From NCBI GenBank assembly GCA_017464425.1, contig JAFUDX010000012.1, positions 62,001-126,000 on the forward strand: a DNA stretch of 64,000 nucleotides, in the 5' to 3' direction. The translations under genes were made by a program, and so were the position numbers. The notes beneath the pieces are model-generated. The model worked only from the letters and a program-made list of their open reading frames with translations, was not told where the DNA came from and searched no databases. Below are positions 33,654 through 42,433 of the stretch, in pieces (position 1 is the first letter of the stretch; every line of letters begins with the position of its first letter). The DNA comes from Treponema sp. (GTDB lineage: Bacteria > Spirochaetota > Spirochaetia > Treponematales > Treponemataceae).

Positions 33654-36600
33654 ATGAATATGAAAAAGCATTTTTTACATTTTGTACTGGCTCTTATGTT
33701 TATTTTGACCCCTTTATGTATTTTTGCGGATGTTGATGTTTCTGATATGTCAAACTGGGATGATGATGACTGGTCTGAGTTTCTTGATGGTATTCAAGAG
33801 ACTCCCGATGGCTGGGATGGAACACCTGCCACCTATGGCGAAGATATACATGACTGCGCAGTCTATGACGGTTCTGACGGAACATCCCACGATCCTACAA
33901 CCACCTATATTACAGATGCTGATGGAAATCTGGTGACCTTAACATATAGCGATGTGTATGACGAAAACGGAAATTTTATTTATTCATATGAAGGAAAAGA
34001 AACGGATCCTGATGCGAAGGCGGATATTGAAGCACGAATCGCCGAGTTTTTTGAGAGCATGAAAACTGAAAAAATCGAAGAAGCTCTTTCTGATATCCTC
34101 TCACGGTACTTTGATGCGGCAAAAGAACTTGAAGAAGCAAAACGGGCAGGTGCGGATGCAAAAACAATTGCTGAAATTGAAAGCAAAATGGCGGATTTAC
34201 GGGCAGAACTTGATGCGCTGTGTGCGGAATGTGGATATTCGTATTCAATTTCGCAAAACGGGAACTTCGGAGTCATCAATAACAAAGAAGGCAAAACGGT
34301 GCGGCATGTGGGTGACCCTGTTGTTTTTTCGACGGGTGAATTTGTCATCGATGACGAGGATATAACTATTCGCACTCGGAAAACAGTTTTCTCGTTGCAA
34401 AGGCATTATTCGTCAGAAATGGGAGCGGAACAGCTTTCTCGGTATGGAATGTTTGGGCATGGCTGGGCATCAAACCTTGAGACAAGAATTATCGCAGGCT
34501 ACAGTCAGGAAGCAATTGACGCACTCCCTGCGTGGGAACAGTATGTTGCGGAACTTGAAGCACATGATGCGCAGATTTTGGAATATCTGCAAGAAGATTC
34601 CGATTGTTCTGAAATTTATGCCGCAATGCAGAGTCTTCTTGAAACTGCGAATAGTGAATTTTCTCAGATAAACGCACTGGCACAAGAAAGCGAGGATAAA
34701 AAGACAAAAAATCAATTCGCTGCATATGGAAAGCCCGCACGGTATGCCGAAAATTGTGGGCTGGACACGGTTTTTTACTGTCAGGATGATGGAAGTTTTC
34801 TTGTGTTTCGAAAAAATTCTGACAATTCATATGCGTTGACACCAGCTTTTCCATCATGCGCAGTCTCGCTTGCAGTAGATACTTCTGGATATTGCATTTC
34901 CTATGGCGAAACTGGTGAAAAACGCCTGTATTCAGAATACGGACTGCCAAAATGTTTTACATTCAAAAACGGCGGAAAAATCGAATTTTTCTATGATTCA
35001 GCGCAAAAACTAAAAAAAATTACGGTGGATTCTGTGGCATCACTTTTATTCACATGGTCGGGGGACAGGCTTGCGTCTGTTCGTGATGAGCGAAATGGAA
35101 GAACGGTAACTTATGACTATGCAGACAAAAAACTTTCCTCAGTCAGAGATTGGGAAGGAGACTGCAAAAAATTTGTGTATAATAGTACCGACCTTCTTGA
35201 AAAACAGATAAAAGCTGATGGTTCATTCGTTGCGTTTGAGTATGCGAATAGTGACGGTGTGTACAGAACGGTAAAAACAACAAATGAAGAAGGCAAATCT
35301 GAGTATTTTCACTATGATAGAGAAAACAGAACGGTTGTGTACATTGATTATGATGGAAGTCCTTCTCTGTATGCATACGATGAGCGGGGAAGGACCGTCC
35401 ATGAAGAGCATGCTGACGGAACATTCACTGATTATGAGTATGATGATTTCAATCACCTCATTGCAAAAAAGGAGCTAAACGGAAAAACAGAATTCGTTTA
35501 CGATACTTCGGGTCGAATGATTCAAAAAAAATATCCCGATGGCTCGTTTGAAAAATGGACATATGGCACTTCTGGCGTTTCATCATTTACCGACCGTGAT
35601 GGAGTCGTGCAGCAGTATTATTACAATGCCGCTCACCAGATGACAGATATATTCCGCGCGGGAAGCCTTTTGATTCATTCTGAATACAATTCCGATGGCT
35701 CTGTGCATTCGACTACGGATTGTCGCGGAAATACGACCTTTTTTAGCTATGATACATTCGGAAATCTCATAAAAAAGTCAGTGTGCGCAAAAGACAATCC
35801 TACGCCATCAAAAGTTGAATCATGGACATATGATTCACAGAATAGAATCATTTCTGCTGTGGATGCGCACGGAAAAAAAACGACATTTTCTTATTCGCCG
35901 CACAAAATTACCTGCAAAACCGAAGCAGGCCTTGAGATTGAAAGCATTTATTCATCTCGGAAATTGCTTTTGACAAAGAGTGTGACAGATACGCGTACGG
36001 GTGAAAAGCGGAGGTATCACTATGACTATGATAGAAATAAAAACTGTATTGCCCAGTATATTTCTGGCAAAGATGTAAAAGGAAAAGAAATCCCGAAAAC
36101 AAAATTGTATGATTTTACCTATACTGATGGCGGAAAAAATCAGCAGATTGTTACCTATGCCGGCGCGTTGAATTCTGGAAATAATTTCTGCTCCGAATTT
36201 GAGTATGGGGCACATGGTATGGTCGCACGAAGCCAGCAGGGATTTTATGCGTTGGACACAGAGTCTTTTGTTTCTTCTGCCTTTGGTATGGATTATCTGT
36301 TCGAGCACAATGCATATGGTCTGCTTTCCACCGTGCGGACAGATGACGGACTGATAAAAACAATTCAAGAAAATGCAGACGGCAAGATTATTTCAGAAAC
36401 AGAAAATGGCATTAAGCGAAAACAGTTTGAATATTCTCCCGCAGGCAGATTGCTCAGGCAAAAAACAGAAAATTCTGGTGTATATGAATATCGATATGAC
36501 TCAGCAGGATTTTGCGAAGGCTGGCGCGAACTCGGGGGCACACTGTCATCGTTTTCAAAAAGCACCTATTATCCTGATGGCAAAAAAAAGTCATCGACTG

Positions 36601-39600
36601 ATCGAAACGGCATGGTAACGCACTATGTCTACGATGAATTCTCTCATGTGATAGAAGAATATTCTCGCGCAGGCACAAAAATCTGGAACTATGATGCTTT
36701 GGGCAGGCTTATTCGTTTTGCTGTTCTTGATGCGACGGGTAAAATTCTTACAGAAGACCGATGGAACTATGTAGATAGAATCGTAACGCATTATTCAGGC
36801 GCAGCGTATGTAGAGACCATTGAGTTGAACTCATTCGGCGAAATCATTTCGATAACAGACGGCTGTGGAAACAAGACGCTCTATATCCGTGATATTTTTG
36901 GAAGAGTTATCGAAGAAAAAAATGCGAATGGTGGCACAATCGTCACAGCATACAATGCACTGAATCAAGTCGCAAAATGTACCTTTCCAGACGGTTCTTT
37001 CCTTTCCTATGCCTATGATGAAAAAGGAAATTGTATAGAAGCACGCGATGCGCAGGGGCTTTTGTGGCAGAAAACATTCGATGGATTTTCCCGTGTCAAA
37101 ACATATTCTGCTCGTCCGTTCTTCGTCACTGAATCGTATTCGTATGATCAATTGGGAAATATTGTCTCTGCGACTGTGAATGGAAAACATGTTCAGACGG
37201 CGCGGTTTTCGCATGACAGAACACAGAGTGAAAAAAGCGATTTTCGGGGAAATACGCGCTCCTTTGAATACGATGGATTTTCTCGGCTCCGTTCGCATGT
37301 AAATTCTCTTGGAAAGCGAAGTTCTGTCTCGTATTTTAAAGACGGCTTGGTACAGTCAAAAACAGATTTTAATGGAACGGTACGGAATTATTCGTACAGT
37401 GATGATTATCTTTCTACGCTCATTCACTATTCCGATGGCTCAGAAACGCAATTTGACTACGATTTTGCCGGCAACCTGATTCATGCAAAAAATTCCACTG
37501 TGGATTTATATTTTCGCTATGATACGGCAGGTCGTTTGGTCGAGCAATATTCATCCAACAAGTCTGATACGCTTTTGTTTTCGTATAATCAGGCGGGGCA
37601 AATGACAAAAATCACCGCAAAGAACCGTACAATATCATATGAATGGGGAAAAACGGGAGAACTTTTGAAGGTTGAGGATAGTTTTGTCTCTGATACGGCT
37701 TCGCTTTCGTCTTCTGTGCGCTTTGTGTATGACAGTATGGCCTGTGAAACATTGCGCGTCTATGATTCTGGTGAAAGCGTTCACTCGCTCTATGACGCAT
37801 ACGGACGGCGTATATTGCAGGTCGGGTATTCGGCGAATATTTTGCCTGTTTTTGTTGAAGGCTCCGTGTATAATGAGCTTGGACAGAAACTGTATTCGCT
37901 GGATTCAAATTTGTGTCTCACATCGTATTCGTATGATGATTTTGGGCGGCTTTCTCTGGTTTCGTATCCATATACTGATGCACATTCTGAAAAAATGAAA
38001 TATGCCGTTGCTGATGCAGGATTATTTTTTATCAGCGAAACTGTTTCCTATCAAACTCTATCCGTTTCGGATGCCGATTATGCAAAAATCCAGCAATTAT
38101 GCGCTCTGATTGGGCTTGGCTCGTACCAAGTGCAGGCAAATCAACAGATTCTGACCGAAGAATTTACCTACGATGAAAACAACAATATCCTCTCGCTGAA
38201 AAATCCCTATGGAACGATACTGTTTTCATATGACAGTGAAAATCGGCTTATTAAATGGGGTGAAACTGGAAGCGCGGACTATGATGACAATGGAAATATG
38301 ATTCATAAAAAGACTTCGTTCAGTGAATGTACCTATGCATACACAAAGGATAACCGATTGTCGAGCGCAATTGTTCATTCGCTTTCTGATAACACCTATT
38401 GCCGATACACCAATGCATATGATGCATTTGGTCGCAGGTACAAAGCGTATGTTTCAGGAAGCGGTACGCAAAAAAATACCTATATTGGCCTTTCGCTGCA
38501 GCTGTTTGATTCCGTAAAAATAGATTCTGATGAGTCAGTTTCTGTTGCTTCTTCTTCAAAAAATCGCACATCATCGACGCAGCCAGCATATTCTGGGCGG
38601 TATGTGTTTATTGATGATGGCGAGGAGCTTGACACGAGAAGTGCCGCTGGTGAAACTTCAGAAAATTTTTCTTCCGTGCACCCATTATATGATACGAATG
38701 GAATGTTGCTTTCGTATCTTTCGCCCGATGACTATTTTGGTGGCAGCGTTTCGATTCTTATGACCGATTCTGTTGGCAGCGTTAAAAATGAAATCAAAAA
38801 AGGTCTGAATGAAAAATCGCTTTTCTATGATGCCTTTGGCGAGCCAATTTCCGATAGTGCGCAGTTTGGTTTTTGTGGCAAGCATTTTAACTCTGCGCTC
38901 GGCATGTATGACTTTGGGTATCGTGATTACGAGCCGTCTCCCGCCCGTTTTTCATCTGTTGATCCAATTCATGATGGTGTGAACTGGTATGCCTATTGTA
39001 ACGGAAACCCCGTGTGCTATTATGACACATATGGTCTTAAAGCTGTTTCGGCAGAAGCGCAGCATATGCAGGATATGGGGCATGTGCCATTGGGCGGGGA
39101 ATCACAATATACCTATGAAGACGGAAAAGACAAAACCGACTATGCTGACGAGCAGGGCTGCCTTGTAACTGCAATCGCGGAAGCTCTGAGTGCGTTGACG
39201 GGAGTTACCGTAACAAATGACTATATAAATTCCCATTCAGAATTTTTTGACGGAAACTATAACATTGATTGGGCTGCGATTAGCGAAGCATTTGGCTCTT
39301 CACGAGATAATATGTATACTGCAAAAGGCGATCTTTTAATTGATGGAAAATCTCCTGACCAATTTACCGCGTTTGCCGTTGAAGCTGGTAAAGATTTTGC
39401 TATTAGAGAGTATGAGCAAATGGTTGTGCGTCCTGGTCAAATTATTGAGCGCGATTCTAACATATCGACAGTAACGGCAGTGCTTGAAGCGATAGCAAAA
39501 TCGGAAACTACTATGGCTGTTATTGCGCAGGTCGCGTATGCGGTAAAAGGCGATGAGCATGCCTCGTTACACTTTGTCGGAATCAACGCGACTGTTACGA

Positions 39601-39767
39601 TGATAAACGGAATAGCGTATGCCACAGTGACCGCAACATCAAAATATGATACGGCAAAATCTCTCGGACAAAACAGGGCAAGTCTTGGCTGGGTAATTCA
39701 AAACGGAAAAGTGTATGTGCCGCTCTCTCTTATAAACAGAGTTGACGCAGTGACAAAACCACAATAA
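33654..39767 (+). CDS. RHS/YD-repeat protein with a cysteine-peptidase-like C-terminal domain
   Basis: 2037 residues with signal peptide (FVLALMFILTPLCIFADV) and GGAG 7 bases before the ATG. An acidic N-terminal region is followed by a DUF6531-like start (VRHVGDPVVFSTGEFVIDDE), then dozens of YD repeats of the type Y-D-x-x-G-R-(L/V) over ~1400 residues forming the RHS shell. The RHS core ends with FGYRDYEPSPARFSSVDPI and GNPVCYYDTYGL near residue 1795. The last ~240 residues are a separate domain with Cys1836 in DEQGCLVTAIAEALSAL and His1973 in ASLHFVGINA, resembling C39-like papain-fold peptidases. Such variable tails are usually the toxin of polymorphic systems. No immunity gene follows. 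Confidence 0.88.
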   Translation: MNMKKHFLHFVLALMFILTPLCIFADVDVSDMSNWDDDDWSEFLDGIQETPDGWDGTPATYGEDIHDCAVYDGSDGTSHDPTTTYITDADGNLVTLTYSDVYDENGNFIYSYEGKETDPDAKADIEARIAEFFESMKTEKIEEALSDILSRYFDAAKELEEAKRAGADAKTIAEIESKMADLRAELDALCAECGYSYSISQNGNFGVINNKEGKTVRHVGDPVVFSTGEFVIDDEDITIRTRKTVFSLQRHYSSEMGAEQLSRYGMFGHGWASNLETRIIAGYSQEAIDALPAWEQYVAELEAHDAQILEYLQEDSDCSEIYAAMQSLLETANSEFSQINALAQESEDKKTKNQFAAYGKPARYAENCGLDTVFYCQDDGSFLVFRKNSDNSYALTPAFPSCAVSLAVDTSGYCISYGETGEKRLYSEYGLPKCFTFKNGGKIEFFYDSAQKLKKITVDSVASLLFTWSGDRLASVRDERNGRTVTYDYADKKLSSVRDWEGDCKKFVYNSTDLLEKQIKADGSFVAFEYANSDGVYRTVKTTNEEGKSEYFHYDRENRTVVYIDYDGSPSLYAYDERGRTVHEEHADGTFTDYEYDDFNHLIAKKELNGKTEFVYDTSGRMIQKKYPDGSFEKWTYGTSGVSSFTDRDGVVQQYYYNAAHQMTDIFRAGSLLIHSEYNSDGSVHSTTDCRGNTTFFSYDTFGNLIKKSVCAKDNPTPSKVESWTYDSQNRIISAVDAHGKKTTFSYSPHKITCKTEAGLEIESIYSSRKLLLTKSVTDTRTGEKRRYHYDYDRNKNCIAQYISGKDVKGKEIPKTKLYDFTYTDGGKNQQIVTYAGALNSGNNFCSEFEYGAHGMVARSQQGFYALDTESFVSSAFGMDYLFEHNAYGLLSTVRTDDGLIKTIQENADGKIISETENGIKRKQFEYSPAGRLLRQKTENSGVYEYRYDSAGFCEGWRELGGTLSSFSKSTYYPDGKKKSSTDRNGMVTHYVYDEFSHVIEEYSRAGTKIWNYDALGRLIRFAVLDATGKILTEDRWNYVDRIVTHYSGAAYVETIELNSFGEIISITDGCGNKTLYIRDIFGRVIEEKNANGGTIVTAYNALNQVAKCTFPDGSFLSYAYDEKGNCIEARDAQGLLWQKTFDGFSRVKTYSARPFFVTESYSYDQLGNIVSATVNGKHVQTARFSHDRTQSEKSDFRGNTRSFEYDGFSRLRSHVNSLGKRSSVSYFKDGLVQSKTDFNGTVRNYSYSDDYLSTLIHYSDGSETQFDYDFAGNLIHAKNSTVDLYFRYDTAGRLVEQYSSNKSDTLLFSYNQAGQMTKITAKNRTISYEWGKTGELLKVEDSFVSDTASLSSSVRFVYDSMACETLRVYDSGESVHSLYDAYGRRILQVGYSANILPVFVEGSVYNELGQKLYSLDSNLCLTSYSYDDFGRLSLVSYPYTDAHSEKMKYAVADAGLFFISETVSYQTLSVSDADYAKIQQLCALIGLGSYQVQANQQILTEEFTYDENNNILSLKNPYGTILFSYDSENRLIKWGETGSADYDDNGNMIHKKTSFSECTYAYTKDNRLSSAIVHSLSDNTYCRYTNAYDAFGRRYKAYVSGSGTQKNTYIGLSLQLFDSVKIDSDESVSVASSSKNRTSSTQPAYSGRYVFIDDGEELDTRSAAGETSENFSSVHPLYDTNGMLLSYLSPDDYFGGSVSILMTDSVGSVKNEIKKGLNEKSLFYDAFGEPISDSAQFGFCGKHFNSALGMYDFGYRDYEPSPARFSSVDPIHDGVNWYAYCNGNPVCYYDTYGLKAVSAEAQHMQDMGHVPLGGESQYTYEDGKDKTDYADEQGCLVTAIAEALSALTGVTVTNDYINSHSEFFDGNYNIDWAAISEAFGSSRDNMYTAKGDLLIDGKSPDQFTAFAVEAGKDFAIREYEQMVVRPGQIIERDSNISTVTAVLEAIAKSETTMAVIAQVAYAVKGDEHASLHFVGINATVTMINGIAYATVTATSKYDTAKSLGQNRASLGWVIQNGKVYVPLSLINRVDAVTKPQ

Positions 39768-39852
39768 TAGTCGCTATGTTGCTGAACGCACTTTTTCTGA
39801 GCGATAGTTTTGAAAAACTGAGCAGAAAAAAATGACCTTAAAATTTTCTTTA

Positions 39853-39887
39853 TGGACAAAATATCTGTAAAGTGATAAATTTGTTAC
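39853..39887 (+). promoter_or_regulatory. Candidate FNT promoter with overlapping palindrome
   Basis: TGGACA (39853-39858), 17 bp, TAAATT (39876-39881). An imperfect palindrome GTGATAAATTTGTTAC (39872-39887) covers the -10 and has the size and symmetry of CRP/FNR-class sites. Formate channels are often under such control, but the match to the FNR consensus is weak. Confidence 0.35.
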
Positions 39888-39920
39888 TGTAAAACAACAT
39901 TTTATTTTAGGATTTTTATT

Positions 39921-40718
39921 ATGCATTTGCCTTCAGAGATTATCAAATTGTACTCGTTGATGGGCTCTACAAAAGTCTATCAGCCGTTGTTCAAAACCTT
40001 TATCCTTGCGATTTTCGCAGGTGCGTTTATTGCGCTCGGTGCTTTGGGAAGCCAGATTATTTCTTGTGGCGTTGTTCCTGTGGCATTCGGGCGTGCGTTG
40101 AGCGGAATCATCTTTCCGATTGGTCTTGCTATGGTTGTAATTGCGGGCGGTGAGCTTTTTACAGGCAACTGTCTGCTTTTTATTCCTGTTCTTGACCATC
40201 AGATTTCTTGGACTGATTTTGCAAAAAACCTTGCGATTGTCTATGTCGGAAACCTTGTGGGAAGTTTGTTTATCGCGTTTATTGCCAATTTTGGGCATGT
40301 CCTTTCGCTCTATAATGGCGAGCTTGTCAAAACGGTTGTTACTACGGCGGCTGTTAAGGCAAATATTCCGTTCCTTGATGCGTTTTTAAAAGGCATTTTG
40401 TGTAATGTGTTGGTTTGTATCGCTGTTTGGGCAAGCCAAGCTGCAGAAGAATTGAGTGGTCGAATCATCGCACTTTATCTGCCAATTTTCTTGTTTATCG
40501 TGTGTGGTTTTGAGCACTCCGTTGCAAACATGTACTTTATTCCTGCTGGCATGCTGGCGCAATATGTGTACGGCATAGGCGGAAATATCTCGATTTTGGG
40601 ATTCTTGTGGAACTTGTTGCCTGTAACGCTCGGTAACTTGGTTGGCGGTTCGCTCTTGGTCAGTGGCGGTTACTACCTCGCATACCTTAAGAGCGTACAA
40701 GGCTACGATGATGATTAG
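39921..40718 (+). CDS. Formate/nitrite transporter family (FNT) channel
   Basis: 265 residues with six hydrophobic helices. The FNT signature is clear: FIALGALGSQI, the first half-motif GGELFTGNCLLF, and the fourth/fifth-helix GFEHSVANMYFIPAGML with the conserved His and Asn lining the pore. It exchanges formate or a related small acid across the inner membrane, which fits a fermentative anaerobe. The GxxFxGN motif is shared by FocA, NirC and lactate-type FNTs, so the substrate is not certain. AGGA lies 9 bases before the ATG. Ends just before a shared hairpin terminator. Confidence 0.93.
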   Translation: MHLPSEIIKLYSLMGSTKVYQPLFKTFILAIFAGAFIALGALGSQIISCGVVPVAFGRALSGIIFPIGLAMVVIAGGELFTGNCLLFIPVLDHQISWTDFAKNLAIVYVGNLVGSLFIAFIANFGHVLSLYNGELVKTVVTTAAVKANIPFLDAFLKGILCNVLVCIAVWASQAAEELSGRIIALYLPIFLFIVCGFEHSVANMYFIPAGMLAQYVYGIGGNISILGFLWNLLPVTLGNLVGGSLLVSGGYYLAYLKSVQGYDDD

Positions 40719-40744
40719 TCGGTGAGAAGTGAGCAATTAGAACT

Positions 40745-40796
40745 TAAAAAAATCCCGATTTTTGAGCTATTCTCATAAAATCGGGATTTTTTTTGT
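40745..40796. terminator. Bidirectional terminator between FNT and carboxyltransferase genes
   Basis: AAAATCCCGATTTT and AAAATCGGGATTTT arms pair around a 12-base loop, with A-run on one side and T-run on the other, so it works for both convergent genes. Confidence 0.9.
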
Positions 40797-40806
40797 TTTT
40801 CACTAT

Positions 40807-42288
40807 TTACAGCGGGATATTTCCGTGCTTCTTTGCGATTACATCACTTGAAGTTTTTCCTTCAAGGAATTTGAAGCTCTGAACAACACGGTCGCGGGTT
40901 TCTTCTGGATTGATGACCGCCGAAATGTAGTCGCGCTGGGCTGCGATTGTCGGGGTCATGAATATCTCTCGGTATTCTTGACCTTTCTGTGCCTTTACAT
41001 TCGGGTCGGCTTCTTTTGCGTACAAGATTCCGATTGCGCCTTCAGCACCCATAACGGCGATTTCTGCTTTTGGCCATGCGTACACAAAATCAGCTCCCAA
41101 GTGCTTTGAGCACATCGCGATGTATGCGCCACCGTATGCTTTTCGTGTGATGACAGTGACTTTGGGAACGCTCGCCTCGCTGTACGCGTAGAGCAATTTT
41201 GCACCGTGTCGGATAATGCCTTTCTGCTCTTCCTGCGGACCTGGAATAAAGCCCGGAACATCAACGAAAGTTAAAAGCGGAATGTCGTAGCAGTCGCAGT
41301 AGCGCACAAAGCGAGAAATTTTGTCGGAAGCATCGCAGTTCAAGACACCGCCGAAGAATCCCGGATTGTTTCCTACGATTCCGACTGTCTTTCCTTCGAT
41401 TTTTCCAAAGCCCGTGACTGCATTGCCTGCGAATTCGGCCATAATTTCAAAGAATGAGCCATCATCAATCACATTTTCAATCACATTTTTGATGTCATAT
41501 CCCTTTGTGCTTGATTCTGGAAGAACATTTTGAATCTCTTTGGTCTTTTTAGAAGAGAATTTGAATTTTTCGTTCGCACTGATTTTATCGCCATAGTAGT
41601 GCGGAATATATGAAAGCAATTCTTTGACTTTTTCAAAGCATTCTTTTTCGCTTTCTGCTCGCAAATGCGCTACGCCTGATTTTTGAGAATGAATAGCCGC
41701 ACCGCCCAAGTCTTCAGAAGAAATGTCCATGAACATAACCTGCTTGACGACTTTTGGACCCGTGATGTACATTTCAGAAATTTTATCGACCGTGAAGATA
41801 AAGTCGGTGAGGCCTGGAGAATAGACCGCGCCGCCCGCACACGGACCGACGATTACCGAAATCTGTGGAATCACGCCAGAAGCGCGCACATTCTGCTTGA
41901 AGATTTCGCCGTAACCACAGAGCGCGTCAACGCCTTCCTGAATGCGCGCTCCGCCCGAATCGTTTACGCCGATAACGGGGCATTTGTATTCGATTGCCTT
42001 TGCGATAAGCTCAGCGATTTTTTGACCGTGAACTTTACCCAAAGAACCGCCTTGAACGGTGAAGTCCTGTGAATAAATTGCGACCTTTCGGCCGTTTACT
42101 GTACCGAATCCTGTGATTACACCATCATACGGAATCTCTTTTTTATCCATGCCGAAAGCTGTGCACTGATGACGAGCTTGGGCGTAAATCTCCATAAAGC
42201 TGTTTTTATCGACAATCGCATTGATTCGTTCGATTGCGTGCAATTTTCCTTTTGCGTGCTGCTTTTCAAGATTGTATTCAAAAGCCAT
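40807..42288 (-). CDS. Acyl-CoA carboxyltransferase / methylmalonyl-CoA decarboxylase alpha-type subunit
   Basis: 493 residues of the biotin-dependent carboxyltransferase (PccB/MmdA) family. Seen: PYDGVITGFGTVNGRKVAIY, the acyl-CoA oxyanion motif VNDSGGARIQEGVDALCGYG, VGPCAGGAVYSPGLTDF, and the carboxybiotin site FVDVPGFIPGPQEEQKGIIR with RKAYGGAYIAMCSKHLGADF. It moves CO2 between biotin and propionyl- or acetyl-CoA. No biotin carrier, biotin carboxylase or membrane decarboxylase subunit lies beside it, so whether it acts in a sodium-pumping decarboxylase, propionate formation or acyl-CoA carboxylation is open. It has a strong own promoter and shares an operator-like motif with the acyl-CoA ligase. 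Confidence 0.92.
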   Translation of the reverse strand: MAFEYNLEKQHAKGKLHAIERINAIVDKNSFMEIYAQARHQCTAFGMDKKEIPYDGVITGFGTVNGRKVAIYSQDFTVQGGSLGKVHGQKIAELIAKAIEYKCPVIGVNDSGGARIQEGVDALCGYGEIFKQNVRASGVIPQISVIVGPCAGGAVYSPGLTDFIFTVDKISEMYITGPKVVKQVMFMDISSEDLGGAAIHSQKSGVAHLRAESEKECFEKVKELLSYIPHYYGDKISANEKFKFSSKKTKEIQNVLPESSTKGYDIKNVIENVIDDGSFFEIMAEFAGNAVTGFGKIEGKTVGIVGNNPGFFGGVLNCDASDKISRFVRYCDCYDIPLLTFVDVPGFIPGPQEEQKGIIRHGAKLLYAYSEASVPKVTVITRKAYGGAYIAMCSKHLGADFVYAWPKAEIAVMGAEGAIGILYAKEADPNVKAQKGQEYREIFMTPTIAAQRDYISAVINPEETRDRVVQSFKFLEGKTSSDVIAKKHGNIPL

Positions 42289-42314
42289 GTTATACCTCGT
42301 ATTTTGATATGGAA

Positions 42315-42368
42315 AGTGTATCTGTATGATATGAAAATGTCAATATGACAAAAAATGAAAAAGTGTCA
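42315..42368 (-). promoter_or_regulatory. Carboxyltransferase promoter with TGACA-N13-TGTCA motif
   Basis: Minus-strand TTGACA (42338-42343), 17 bp, TACACT (42315-42320). A palindrome TGTCA-ATA-TGACA covers the -35 (42338-42350). Just upstream, TGACA (42346-42350) and TGTCA (42364-42368) are 13 bases apart, exactly as at the acyl-CoA ligase promoter (8728-8750). Confidence 0.65.
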
Positions 42369-42371
42369 TTT

Positions 42372-42423
42372 TAAAAATAAAACCACAGACTGCACGATTG
42401 TTTTTATCTGTGCAATCTGTGGT
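42372..42423 (-). terminator. Terminator-like hairpin after the GH13 gene (ACCACAGA repeat type)
   Basis: ACCACAGACTGCAC (42382-42395) pairs with GTGCAATCTGTGGT (42410-42423), 14 bp with a single G-T pair, 14-base loop. On the minus strand a TTTTATTTTT tract follows. The motif resembles widely dispersed ACCACAGA repeats and recalls the CACAGAG repeat at 7439. Confidence 0.75.
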
Positions 42424-42433
42424 AATCTGCGTC

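Noticed and set aside
36000..39400. Many short antisense frames within the RHS gene
   Set aside because: They follow from the repetitive Tyr/Asp/Gly codon use of YD repeats and lack start signals.
39768..39920. Immunity gene after the RHS protein
   Set aside because: The 153 bp hold no open frame with a start signal; only a candidate promoter and palindrome of the FNT gene.
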